From contig NZ_JANIIC010000073.1 of NCBI RefSeq assembly GCF_024519315.1, positions 1 to 45,839 on the forward strand: 45,839 nucleotides of DNA, in the 5' to 3' direction. Shown here piece after piece: positions 18,401 to 24,517 of this stretch; the first letter of the stretch is position 1; each line of letters starts with the position of its first letter. Source of the DNA: Streptomyces malaysiensis subsp. samsunensis. Its GTDB lineage: Bacteria > Actinomycetota > Actinomycetes > Streptomycetales > Streptomycetaceae. A program made the position numbers and the translations under genes. The notes beneath the pieces were generated by a model, which was not told the origin of the DNA, did not search any database, and was given only the letters and a program-made list of their open reading frames with translations.

Positions 18401-21400
18401 AGAGCACCCTGGCCCTCGCGGGCGGCGCGACGGTGCTGTCCGGCCCGGACGCCCTCGTCTCGCTGAGCAGGCACCGGGTCATGGCAGCGGACGGGCGGTG
18501 CAAGGCGTTCGCCGAGTCGGCGGACGGGATGGGCATCGCCGAAGGCGCCGGTCTCCTGGTGCTGGAGCGGCTGTCGGACGCGGTCCGGCACGGCCACCGG
18601 GTGCTCGCGGTCGTCCGTGGGTCGGCGGTGAACTCCGACGGCGCCTCCAACGGGCTGACCGCGCCGAGCGGGCCGGCGCAGCAGCGGGTCATCCGGCAGG
18701 CCCTCGCCAACAGCGGGCTTTCGGCGTCCGACATCGACGCGGTCGAGGCCCATGGAACCGGCACCGCGCTGGGCGATCCGATCGAAGCACACGCGCTGCT
18801 GGCCACCTACGGCCAGGACCGGGGCGGCAATCCGCCGCTGCTGCTCGGCTCCGTCAAGTCCAACATCGGACACACCCAGGTGGCCGCCGGTGTCGCGGGT
18901 GTCATCAAGATGGTGATGGCGCTGCGGCACGGCCGGCTGCCGAAGACGCTGCACGCCGCCGAACCGTCCTCCCGGATCGACTGGGACTCGGGCGCGGTCA
19001 GGCTGCTGACCGAGGCTGCCCCCTGGCCCGAACTGGGCCGTCCGCGACGGGCCGCGGTGTCGGCGTTCGGCATGAGCGGGACCAACGCCCACGCCGTGCT
19101 GGAACAGGCCCCACCGGCCGCCGGCCGGCCCCCGCTCGCGGATGCCGCGCCGGACGGGCCGGTGGCGTGGCCGCTGGCGGCCAAGTCGGCCGGTGCGCTG
19201 CGCGCCCAGGCCGCGAAACTGCTCGCACACCTGGACGGCCATCCCGGGCCGCGGCCCGTGGACATCGGGCATTCGCTGGCCATGACCCGCGCCGCGTTCG
19301 AGCACCGGGCGGTGCTGGTCGGCGGCGACCGGGCGGCGCTGCGCGGGAGCCTGGCGGCCCTGGCCGAGGGCACCTCGACCGCCGGTGCGGTACGGGGGAC
19401 GGCGGCCGAACGCGGCACGGTGGTCTTCGTCTTCCCCGGACAGGACGGGGCCTGGCCGGGAATGGCGGCCGAACTGCTCGATGTCTCGCCCGTCTTCGCC
19501 GCCCGCGTCGCCGACTGCGAGGCGGCCCTGGCCCCGTATCTCGACTGGTCGCCGTCCGGTGTGCTGCGCGGTGCGCCCGACGCTCCGCCGATCGAGCGGC
19601 GGCCTGATGTGCTACAGCCCGTGCTGTGGACGGTCATGGTCTCCCTCGCCGCTCTCTGGCGCTCATTGGGTGTCGAGCCGGCCGCCGTGGTCGGCCACTC
19701 GCAGGGCGAGGTGGCCGCCGCCTGTGTCAGTGGCGGTCTGTCGCTGGACGACGGCGCCCGCGTGGTGGCGCTGCGCAGTCGGCTCATCCACGAGCGCCTG
19801 TCCGGGCGCGGCGCGATGATGTCGGTGATGGCACCGCCGGAGCGGGTGCGGGAACTGCTGGACGGGACGTCCGACGCGGTGTCCATCGCGGCGGTCAACG
19901 GGCCCAAGACGGTGACCCTTTCCGGCGATCCGGCCGCTCTTGACGAGGTCGAGCGCGCCCTGTCCGCCGCCGGGATCATGCGCTGGCGGTTGGCCGGGGT
20001 GGACTTCGCCGCCCACTCGGCGCACATCGACGAGATCGAGGCCGAACTGATGGAGTTGCTGGCGCCGGTGCGGCCCCGCCCGTCGACGGTGCCGTTCCAC
20101 TCCACGGTCACCGGGGGCCGTCTGGACACCGAGGAGTTGGACGCCCGCTACTGGTGCCGGAACCTGCGGCAGACCGTGTCCTTCGCCGAGACGATGACGG
20201 GTCTCGTACGCGAGGGACACGGCTTCATGATCGAGGTCGGCCCGCATCCGGTGCTCGCGGTCGGCACCAGCGAGATCATCGAGAACGCGAACAGCCCGGC
20301 GGTCACCCTGGGCACTCTGCGCCGGGACGACGGCGGATGGGACCGTGTCCTGCGCTCGCTGGGGGAGGCGTACGCCCATGGCGTGCCCGTCGACTGGAGC
20401 ACGGTCCTCCCCGGCGGCCACACGGTGGACCTGCCCACCTACGCGTTCCAGCACGAGTCGTACTGGTTCGCCCCGCCCGCCTCGGGGCCCGGCACGGCCG
20501 CGGTGGCCGACGAGCCGCTGTGGGACGCCGTGGACCAGGGGGACGCCGCCGCGGTCGCCACGCTGATCGGCCTCGAAGCGGAGAGCAAGGGCGCGCTCGA
20601 CTCGGTGCTCCCGGCGCTGTCGGCGTGGCACAGGCGGCAGGACGAGTACGCGCTGACCAGTGCGCGGCGCTACCGGACGGTGTGGACACCGCTGCGTGTC
20701 CCCGCCGACCCCGCGCTCACCGGAACCTGGCTGGTCCTCACCACGGACGGGGACGGCGACGCGGAGGTGCCGACCGCGCTGACCGCATACGGCGCCCGAG
20801 CGCGCCGTGTGGTCCTCGACGAGAGCTGCACCGACCCCGTGGTGTTGGCGGCACGGCTCCGCGACGCCGGCCTCGACCGCGCGGCCGGAGTGCTGTCGCT
20901 GCTCGCGACGGCCGAGGAGGCGGCCGGTGGCGAACCCGCGCTGCCCACCGGCGTGGCGCTGACCGTCTCGCTCCTCCAGGCGCTGATGGCGGCCGGGGCC
21001 GAGGTGCCGCTGTGGACGGTGACCCGCGGCGCGGTCTCGACCGGCCCCGCCGACCCGGTCCGTAACCCCCGGCAGGCGATGGTCCTCGGACTCGGACGGA
21101 CCGCGGCGCTGGAGGCACCCTCGCTACGAGGCGGGCTGATCGACCTCCCGGAGCGGCTCGACCCCGAGGCGGCCAGGCGGTTCACCGCACTGCTCTCGGC
21201 GGGCCCGGGGGAGGAGCAGGCCGCGGTGCGCACCTCCGGTGTCCTCGTCCGGCGGCTGGTGAGGGCACCGGCACGAGCCGACTCGCCCGGCGCCTGGAGC
21301 CCCGGCGGCACGACCCTGGTGACGGGCGGCACCGGGACGCTGGGCAGCCGTGCCGCCCGATGGCTGGCCCAACAGGGCGCCGAACACCTGGTGTTGACGA

Positions 21401-23322
21401 GCCGGTATGGCCCCGCGGCACCTGGTGCGGCCGAACTGGTGGCGGAGCTGACCGCCCACGGGACGACCGCCGAGGTGGTGCCCTGCGATCTGACCGACCG
21501 GGACGCCGTGGCCGCGGTGCTCGACCGGCTCTCGGCGGACGGCCGTCCCGTGCGCGCCGTGGTACACACCGTGGGGACGAGGGACCTGGAGCCGCTCGAC
21601 ACGGTGAGCCTCACCTCCCTCGCCCAGGCGGTGCACGCGAAGGTGGCAGGCGCCGCGCACCTCGACGAACTGCTCGACGACACCGGCCTGAACGCCTTCG
21701 TGCTGTTCACCTCGGTGGCCGGAGTCTGGGGCATCGGCCACCACGCGGCACAGGCGGCGGCCGACGCGTATCTGGAAGCGCTGGCGTCACGGCGCCGCGG
21801 ACGGGGCGCCCGCGCGACGGCGATCTCCTTCGTTCCGTGGGAGGAGGCGCGCGACCGGATGAGCGAGCAGGACCGCGAGTACCTCGCGCGCACCGGGGTG
21901 TCCTTCCTCGACAGCGACCTGGCCCTGACCGGGCTCGCCCAGGCGCTGCACGAGGACGAGACCGCGCTGACGGTCGCCGACATCGACTGGGAACGCTACC
22001 TCCCCTTCGTCACCCCGGCCGCTCCCATCCCGTTCTTCAGTGAGCTGCCGGAGGCACGGAGCCTCGACGAGTCCGTCACCACGGGCGACGACGGCGAGTT
22101 CACCGCACGGCTGCGGGGCCTTCCGGCCGAGGAGCGGCGGCACGTCCTCGTCGAGCTGGTGCGCGCCGAGGCCGCGGCGGCCCTCGGCCACGCGTCCGGG
22201 CAGGCGGTCGACGAGCACTCGGCCTTCCGCGACCACGGCATGGACTCGCTCGCCGCCATCGACCTGCGCAACCGGCTTGCCACGGCGATGGGTACGGCAC
22301 TGCCCAGCACCGTCGTCCTGACCCACCCCACCCCGGCCGAACTGGCCGACCACCTCGTCGACCAGCTCGCCTCGCCGTCGGCGAAGGAGGACAGCGGCAC
22401 CGGCGGCACTGATGGCGTCGCAACGACCGACCTGGTGGTCCGCCTGCACCGCCACGCCGTGCGGACGGGCCGGATGAACGAGGCCGGAACCCTGCTCCTC
22501 GACCTCGCCGCGCTCCGGCCCAAGAACACCGAGCCCCTTCCGCCCACGGTGGACCGGCTCACCGCCGACACCTCGGGCACCCGCCTGATCTGCGTGGCCC
22601 CCATCGTGCCGCTGACCGGACCCCACACCTACTTCACACTCGCCGGGGCGCTCCCCGGCGACTGGGCCATCACCTGTCTGACGCCTCCCGGTTTCGGCAC
22701 CGAGGCGAGCCTGCCCGCCACCCGGGAAACACTCGTCGAAGGGCTCGTCCACGCCGTCGAGACGAGCACCGACGGCGACCCCGCCGACCCGGTGGTCCTC
22801 CTGGGCACCTCGTCCGGCGGCATCCTCGCCCACGAGACCGCCCGGCGCCTCGCCGAGCGCGGCACGCCCGTGCGGGCCGTCGTCCTCGTGGACACCTACA
22901 TCCTGGAAACCCCCGCCGCCCAGGGGCTCCAACCCCACCTGTGGCACGCCCTGTACGAGCGCGAACACCTCGCCGACGGCTACACCGCCACCGACCTGTC
23001 CGCCTACGCCTGGATGGAACGGCTCCTGCACACCTGGACCCCCGCACCCACCCCGTTCCCGACCCTGCTCCTCCGCGCCTCGGACCCCCTCCCCGCACCG
23101 GACGGGACGGACCCGGTGCCGCACGGCTGGCAGACGGACCTCCCCCACATCACCACCACCGTGACCGTCGTGGGCAACCACTTCACCCTCGTCAACCAGC
23201 ACGCCGCCACCACGGCCGGCCACATCACCGACTGGCTCACCGAGCGGGGGACAGGCGGGAATACCAGCGGAGACGCCGACGTCCTGGAACAGGCGGCTGG
23301 AACAGGGGAACGTACCGTGTGA
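9445..23322 (+). CDS. Modular type I polyketide synthase: loading module, two extension modules and thioesterase
   Basis: One polypeptide of about 4,625 residues contains a full small assembly line: KSQ-AT-ACP, KS-AT-DH-KR-ACP, KS-AT-KR-ACP-TE. It should therefore make a triketide without other PKS subunits: a decarboxylated methylmalonate (propionyl) starter, one extension that is reduced and dehydrated, and one that stays at the keto stage. I use GTG 9445 as start because GGGGAG lies seven bases upstream; ATG 9463, with GGAG upstream, is almost as good. Residue numbers in the module entries count from 9445. The frame is continuous, with no sign of decay and no N-terminal docking helix, as expected for a first subunit. 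It lies beside the methoxymalonyl-ACP operon, which should supply one of the two extension units. A product cannot be named from sequence alone. Confidence 0.95.
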   Translation: MSGAESMSVQGLHETDTAIAVVGVSCRLPSAADPARFWRLLTGAVSAVSSVPPSRWSDEDVAAGSDGVGWGAFVDEVDRFDAEFFGISPREARAMDPQQRLALELGWEVLEDAGILPDAVRGGGTGVFIGVTADDYGVLDRRRGPAAIGHHTLTGLNRSVIANRVSYFLGLRGPSLVVDTGQSSALVAVHLACESLRRGESAMALAGGVQLNLAPDSAVAASRLGALSPDGRCFTFDERAGGYVRGEGAGMVLLKPLAKALADGDEIYCVIEGSAVGNDGPSEGLTTPDPAGQETVLRAACRRAGVDPTAVQYVELHGTGTRVGDPVEAAALGAVYGAGRATDHPLLVGSAKTNVGHLEGAAGIVGLLKVVLSLRNGELPASLNHELPNPAIRFDEWRLEVATSTRPWPYRDGRALAGVSSFGMGGTNCHVIVSAAEPAPTGVPAGTDAPAGADTDGRAGMADSALMAGGAVPWPLSGRTRDALRTQAVRLASQLAENHRLDPVDVGFSLATTRTAFRHRAVVLAPDRPGAPDALAALADGESAPGVVRGVADVEGRTVFVFPGQGSQWAGMGVRLMAESPVFAERLAECAAALAPHVDWSLPEVLRQAPGAPSLERVDVVQPASWAVMVSLAAVWQAHGVVPDAVLGHSQGEIAAACVSGALSLEDAARVVALRGQTIARRLAGSGGMLSVSLPLAEVEAWLRRWDGRVSVAALNGPGSVVVSGELDALDELLEELTGTDVRVRRVAIDYASHSAQVEQVREEMSAALEGISPRRAEVPFFSTVTGEWLDTTGMDAGYWYRNLRQTVRFEPAVRALLGQDHRVFVEVSTHPVLTAGVQDVIDEADVRAVAVGTLRRDLGGADRFLSCLAEVYVRGVPVDWSQAFAGTGARRVALPTYGFQRERYWLPEPVGDATAGDAVAAAPMAVRGPAAGLEPTSEAVSERAVERAGSDASWTRADLGRLVRAEAAVVLGFTSAEQVNPAVSFRELGFDSAMTVELVTRLKAATGLRIPNTVLFDHPTPDRCADHLAAELTGPVTAGTPAAAPAAPADDPVVIVGMACRYPGGVNSPAELWDLVSGEVDAVSDMPTGRGWAPEITATGRPGGFLYDADRFDAALFGISPREAEAMDPQQRLALEVSWEAVERAEIAPSSLQGSRTGVFMGAMAQDYGPRLQDSAGAAEGYLLTGTSPSVLSGRIAYALGLHGPTLTVDTACSSSLVALHLAAQALRGGECSLALAGGVTVMSEPGIFVEFARQGGLSPDGRCKAYAEGADGTGWSEGVGVLVLERLSDALRGGHRVLAVLRGSAVNSDGASNGLTAPSGIAQRQVIGQALAGAGLLSSDVDAVEGHGTGTRLGDPIEAQALLATYGQGRDSDRPLLLGSLKSNIGHAQAAAGVAGVIKMVLAMHHGVLPRTLHVDAPSSQVDWSAGAVELLTGSLPWPPAERPRRAGVSSFGISGTNAHVIVEQPPANGPDESAGRAPAAPQAQTGPEVAPWPVSARTEAALDAQLDRLAAFVADTGATAPDIGYSLATTRSELEHRAVLLAAPDTMADGDRRPVTVARGTAVGDPGPVALLFAGQGAQRLGMGRALHARFPVFAAAWNEVCALLDAELERPLREAVFGDETGLLDRTEYAQPALFALEVALYRLVESWGVTPGLLVGHSVGEIAAAHVAGVLSLPDACRLVAARGRLMQALPEGGAMVALRATEDEVAPLLADAGDRWGLAAVNGPQSVVVSGEADAVEAIADRFAADGRKTTRLRVGHAFHSPLMAPMLDDFRAVVEGLSFGEPRIPIVSTVTGERIEAEHIRSHDYWVEHVSRTVRFADAVGAAAAAGARTFLELGPDATLSVLAEDALTDMAQVAAVPLLDRERGEESTALTAAARLYVRGVPVRWAELFAGTGARRIALPTYAFQRDRYWTASAVSSAVGAVSAGLDRMAHPLLGAAVELPENGGQLCTGVLSVTAQPWLADHVVAGHTTFPGAGFVELAVRAGDEVGCGLVEELTLAAPLVLSGPGDGGVHVQVALGAPDDGGRRTLGIHARPAAGPPDAPWTRHATGVLAPDTSTADTDTGRVWPPADAVPVDLDGFYEQWRDAGLAHGPAFRGVRAVWTAGDEVLAEVVLPEHAADDADAYRLHPALLDAALHIVPLAGPDGPDGGWPDPIWAEAFSRSEASSWSGVLLRAVGASVLRVRLRRTGGDTVTLTATDVAGDPVVSVRTLTLRPRAVPTTAATADRPLLRLDWRPAPVPDTAGHDRVATEDAVLVPVLAPVGVPVPEAVRAVTASVLDTLRRHLDEADGAYGGDGDGRPSRLVFMTRGAVATTPGTAPDVVAASVWGLVRSAQREIPGRFVLLDLEAVEDADGGQLVSPDPATLRAALDCGEPELALRAGELLMPRLIPADAPDPAASGTVWGGAGTVLVTGGLGGLGALVARHLVTAHGVRHLVLAGRRGADTEGADELVAELTGQGARVTVAACDVSDRAAVAALLATFPAEDPLTGVVHTAGVLDDGLVGALTPDRLDTVFRPKLDGAWHLHELTRDRGLTAFVVFSSVFGVLGNAGQASYTAANAFLDALARRRTAEGLAGLSIGWGPWRQDTGGMTASLSAVEMRRITGGGLPELAVDQGLSWFDTAGAQDESFVVAAHIDRAALRAGDTVPAVLHGLVPAQPTRRTATAAAAIATGGSLDPLAGLTADQARVTLLRWVREQVMAVLGHTNPAAVEAGRTFKDMGFDSLTAGQLRNGLRTRTGLSLPSTLIYDHPTPETLAAHLWTELGGAADERQESAGPAPITAGGPAAGATAAEPIAIIGMSCRFPGGVRSPEELWELLAEGTDAIRPLPADRGWGPGVYHPDPERTGTTYSAAGGFLDGVAEFDAAFFGISPREAVSMDPQQRMLLELAWEAFERAGLDPTSLRGSTTGTFVSATAQQYGAGASADSDGYQLTGTLPSVLSGRLSYLFDFSGPAVTVDTACSASLVALHLACQSLRSGESTLALAGGATVLSGPDALVSLSRHRVMAADGRCKAFAESADGMGIAEGAGLLVLERLSDAVRHGHRVLAVVRGSAVNSDGASNGLTAPSGPAQQRVIRQALANSGLSASDIDAVEAHGTGTALGDPIEAHALLATYGQDRGGNPPLLLGSVKSNIGHTQVAAGVAGVIKMVMALRHGRLPKTLHAAEPSSRIDWDSGAVRLLTEAAPWPELGRPRRAAVSAFGMSGTNAHAVLEQAPPAAGRPPLADAAPDGPVAWPLAAKSAGALRAQAAKLLAHLDGHPGPRPVDIGHSLAMTRAAFEHRAVLVGGDRAALRGSLAALAEGTSTAGAVRGTAAERGTVVFVFPGQDGAWPGMAAELLDVSPVFAARVADCEAALAPYLDWSPSGVLRGAPDAPPIERRPDVLQPVLWTVMVSLAALWRSLGVEPAAVVGHSQGEVAAACVSGGLSLDDGARVVALRSRLIHERLSGRGAMMSVMAPPERVRELLDGTSDAVSIAAVNGPKTVTLSGDPAALDEVERALSAAGIMRWRLAGVDFAAHSAHIDEIEAELMELLAPVRPRPSTVPFHSTVTGGRLDTEELDARYWCRNLRQTVSFAETMTGLVREGHGFMIEVGPHPVLAVGTSEIIENANSPAVTLGTLRRDDGGWDRVLRSLGEAYAHGVPVDWSTVLPGGHTVDLPTYAFQHESYWFAPPASGPGTAAVADEPLWDAVDQGDAAAVATLIGLEAESKGALDSVLPALSAWHRRQDEYALTSARRYRTVWTPLRVPADPALTGTWLVLTTDGDGDAEVPTALTAYGARARRVVLDESCTDPVVLAARLRDAGLDRAAGVLSLLATAEEAAGGEPALPTGVALTVSLLQALMAAGAEVPLWTVTRGAVSTGPADPVRNPRQAMVLGLGRTAALEAPSLRGGLIDLPERLDPEAARRFTALLSAGPGEEQAAVRTSGVLVRRLVRAPARADSPGAWSPGGTTLVTGGTGTLGSRAARWLAQQGAEHLVLTSRYGPAAPGAAELVAELTAHGTTAEVVPCDLTDRDAVAAVLDRLSADGRPVRAVVHTVGTRDLEPLDTVSLTSLAQAVHAKVAGAAHLDELLDDTGLNAFVLFTSVAGVWGIGHHAAQAAADAYLEALASRRRGRGARATAISFVPWEEARDRMSEQDREYLARTGVSFLDSDLALTGLAQALHEDETALTVADIDWERYLPFVTPAAPIPFFSELPEARSLDESVTTGDDGEFTARLRGLPAEERRHVLVELVRAEAAAALGHASGQAVDEHSAFRDHGMDSLAAIDLRNRLATAMGTALPSTVVLTHPTPAELADHLVDQLASPSAKEDSGTGGTDGVATTDLVVRLHRHAVRTGRMNEAGTLLLDLAALRPKNTEPLPPTVDRLTADTSGTRLICVAPIVPLTGPHTYFTLAGALPGDWAITCLTPPGFGTEASLPATRETLVEGLVHAVETSTDGDPADPVVLLGTSSGGILAHETARRLAERGTPVRAVVLVDTYILETPAAQGLQPHLWHALYEREHLADGYTATDLSAYAWMERLLHTWTPAPTPFPTLLLRASDPLPAPDGTDPVPHGWQTDLPHITTTVTVVGNHFTLVNQHAATTAGHITDWLTERGTGGNTSGDADVLEQAAGTGERTV
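9499..12546 (+). other. PKS loading module: KSQ-AT(methylmalonyl)-ACP
   Basis: The KS (residues 19-435) has VDTGQSS in place of VDTACSS, so the catalytic Cys is Gln (residue 182). This is the KSQ type, which decarboxylates the loaded malonyl-type unit to form the starter. The HGTGT and NVGHLEG His motifs are kept. The AT (from about 558) has GHSQGE with the nucleophile Ser at 650, an RVDVVQP segment, and YASH at 751-754; all three point to methylmalonyl-CoA, giving a propionyl starter. The ACP has the phosphopantetheine Ser at 993 in LGFDSAM. Confidence 0.9.
12598..17760 (+). other. PKS module 1: KS-AT(HAFH)-DH-KR(B-type)-ACP
   Basis: The KS has its catalytic Cys at 1214 (VDTACSSS). The AT (from about 1572) has the nucleophile Ser at 1663 in GHSVGE and HAFH at 1763-1766, the malonyl-type signature; methylmalonyl is thus unlikely, while malonyl-CoA and methoxymalonyl-ACP both remain possible. 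The DH has HVVAGHTTFP with the catalytic His at 1971 and LHPALLDAALH with the Asp at 2140, and should be active. The KR has TGGLGGLG at 2419, LDD at 2505-2507 (B-type, D-hydroxyl) and catalytic Tyr 2562 with YTAAN intact. The ACP Ser is at 2731. The expected result is an alpha,beta-unsaturated diketide. Confidence 0.9.
17842..23322 (+). other. PKS module 2 and release: KS-AT(FAAH)-KR(inactive)-ACP-TE
   Basis: The KS has Cys 2968. The AT has Ser 3419 in GHSQGE and a methylmalonyl-like RPDVLQP, but reads FAAH at 3521-3524 where methylmalonyl ATs have YASH, and GQDGAW where GQGSQW is usual; its extender is therefore uncertain. The KR keeps TGGTGTLG (3960), Lys 4066 and Ser 4090, but the YxxxN pair reads QAAAD (Gln 4103, Asp 4107) and the LDD motif is lost, so it should not reduce. 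The ACP Ser is 4268. The TE is a type I thioesterase with GTSSGG (Ser 4456), Asp 4483 in VLVDTY and His 4579 in VGNHF, so the triad is complete. A beta-keto triketide acid or its cyclised or decarboxylated form is expected. Confidence 0.88.
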
Positions 23323-23382
23323 CGAAGTCGTACACCGGTCACCGCCCGGTATCTCCCGGGTAACTGCCGTAGCCAGGGCTTA

Positions 23383-24507
23383 CCGCCGCGCCCGCTCCAG
23401 CGCCCCGCGCAGTTCCGCCGCGCTCGCGCAGCCGATCTCGGGGTGCTCCCGCAGCGCCGTGTCGATGATCTCCGCGAGGCGTCGTGGGATGGCCGGGTGG
23501 CGGCGGCGGATCGGGATCGCCGGCTCCTGTAGGACGATCTGCCAGGGATGCTTGGCGCGTGGGAACTCGCGCGGGGTCCTTCCCGTCAGCGTGTGGTAGA
23601 TGCAGGCGGTAAATGCCCAGACGTCCGCGGCGGGGTCAGATAGAAGGTTCCGTTTGCGAAGCCCGTGTCGTGCGGTGCGACGACGTGCGGATGCTTCATT
23701 GCCCGGGTGAGCGCCACCTCGCGCAGGAACCGGGCGCGCGCCGTCTCGTTCGCCGTCACCTTCGGCAGCGTCACCTTCAGCGCCACCTCGATGCCGGTGG
23801 CCTCGTGCCGGGCCAGGTACACCGCGCCCATGCTGCCAGGGCCGAGCTCCCGGATCACCGTGTAGCCGCGGATGGCCCTGAGGTCGGCGCGGCCGCCGGG
23901 CGCCGGCTCGAGCAGCAGCTTGAGCAGGGCGTCGGGCCGGGCCTGTCAGGCGGCGCACAACAACTCGCCGGGGCGGCGGCCCGCCTCGTCGCCCAGCTCG
24001 CGCTCGCACTTGGCGCAGCGCGCGAGCCTCGGCGTGGCGACCTGCGGCCGCGTGGTGTCGACGCGGAACACAGTGTCACCGAGGCGGATCCGGTCGCCGT
24101 CCTCGAGGTCGTGCTCGGGGTAGGAATCCGCGACGGCCTCCTCGGGGGTGAGGCCCCGGCGCCGCTGGCCGGTCTTCTCGCCGTTGACGTACGTGCCGTT
24201 GAGGCTGCCGAAGTCGCGGATGCGGATGTCCGGCGGGTTGATGTCGGGCAGGCAGTGGTGGCGGGAGACGGTCTTGTGGTCGGGGTCGTCGGGTAGTTGT
24301 GGCGAACAGTCGGTGGAGCGGCCGAGGACGCGGGTGGTGCGTTCCTCGAAGACGTACGCGCCGGGCTTGACCCGGCCCTCGACGCGGGTGAGCGTGATGG
24401 TGGCCGAGGGCGTCACGCAGGATCGTCTCCTTGTGCGCGAGGGGAGGGCTTCGGGGGACGAGACGGTGAACGTGAGCGTGCCGTCCGCGGCGTCGGACAG
24501 TACGCAT
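23383..24507 (-). pseudogene. FHA-zinc ribbon-Ser/Thr kinase gene, frameshifted and internally deleted
   Basis: Read on the minus strand from ATG 24507, the pieces form an FHA-kinase protein in several frames. First comes a short N-terminal part (DGTLTFTVSSPEAL, then HKETILRDALGHHHA in another frame). The FHA domain is clear: YVFEERTTRVLGRS, HKTVSRHHCLPDINPP, DFGSLNGTYVNGEK and DGDRIRLGDTVF. A CAKC zinc-ribbon half follows and the frame stops at 23946. In a second frame is a kinase N-lobe (LGPGSMGAVYLARH, VALKVTLP). In a third is the end of the C-lobe (DVWAFTACIYHTLTGRTPR). The HRD and DFG segments are missing between NGTFYLT and DVWAF. It lies 10 bases after the intact kinase-WD40 gene on the same strand, probably once its operon partner. 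Confidence 0.75.
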
Positions 24508-24517
24508 CCCGCTCCGC

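Noticed and set aside
23323..23380. Terminator after the PKS gene
   Set aside because: There are short CCCGG/CCGGG repeats, but no stem long enough to be convincing.
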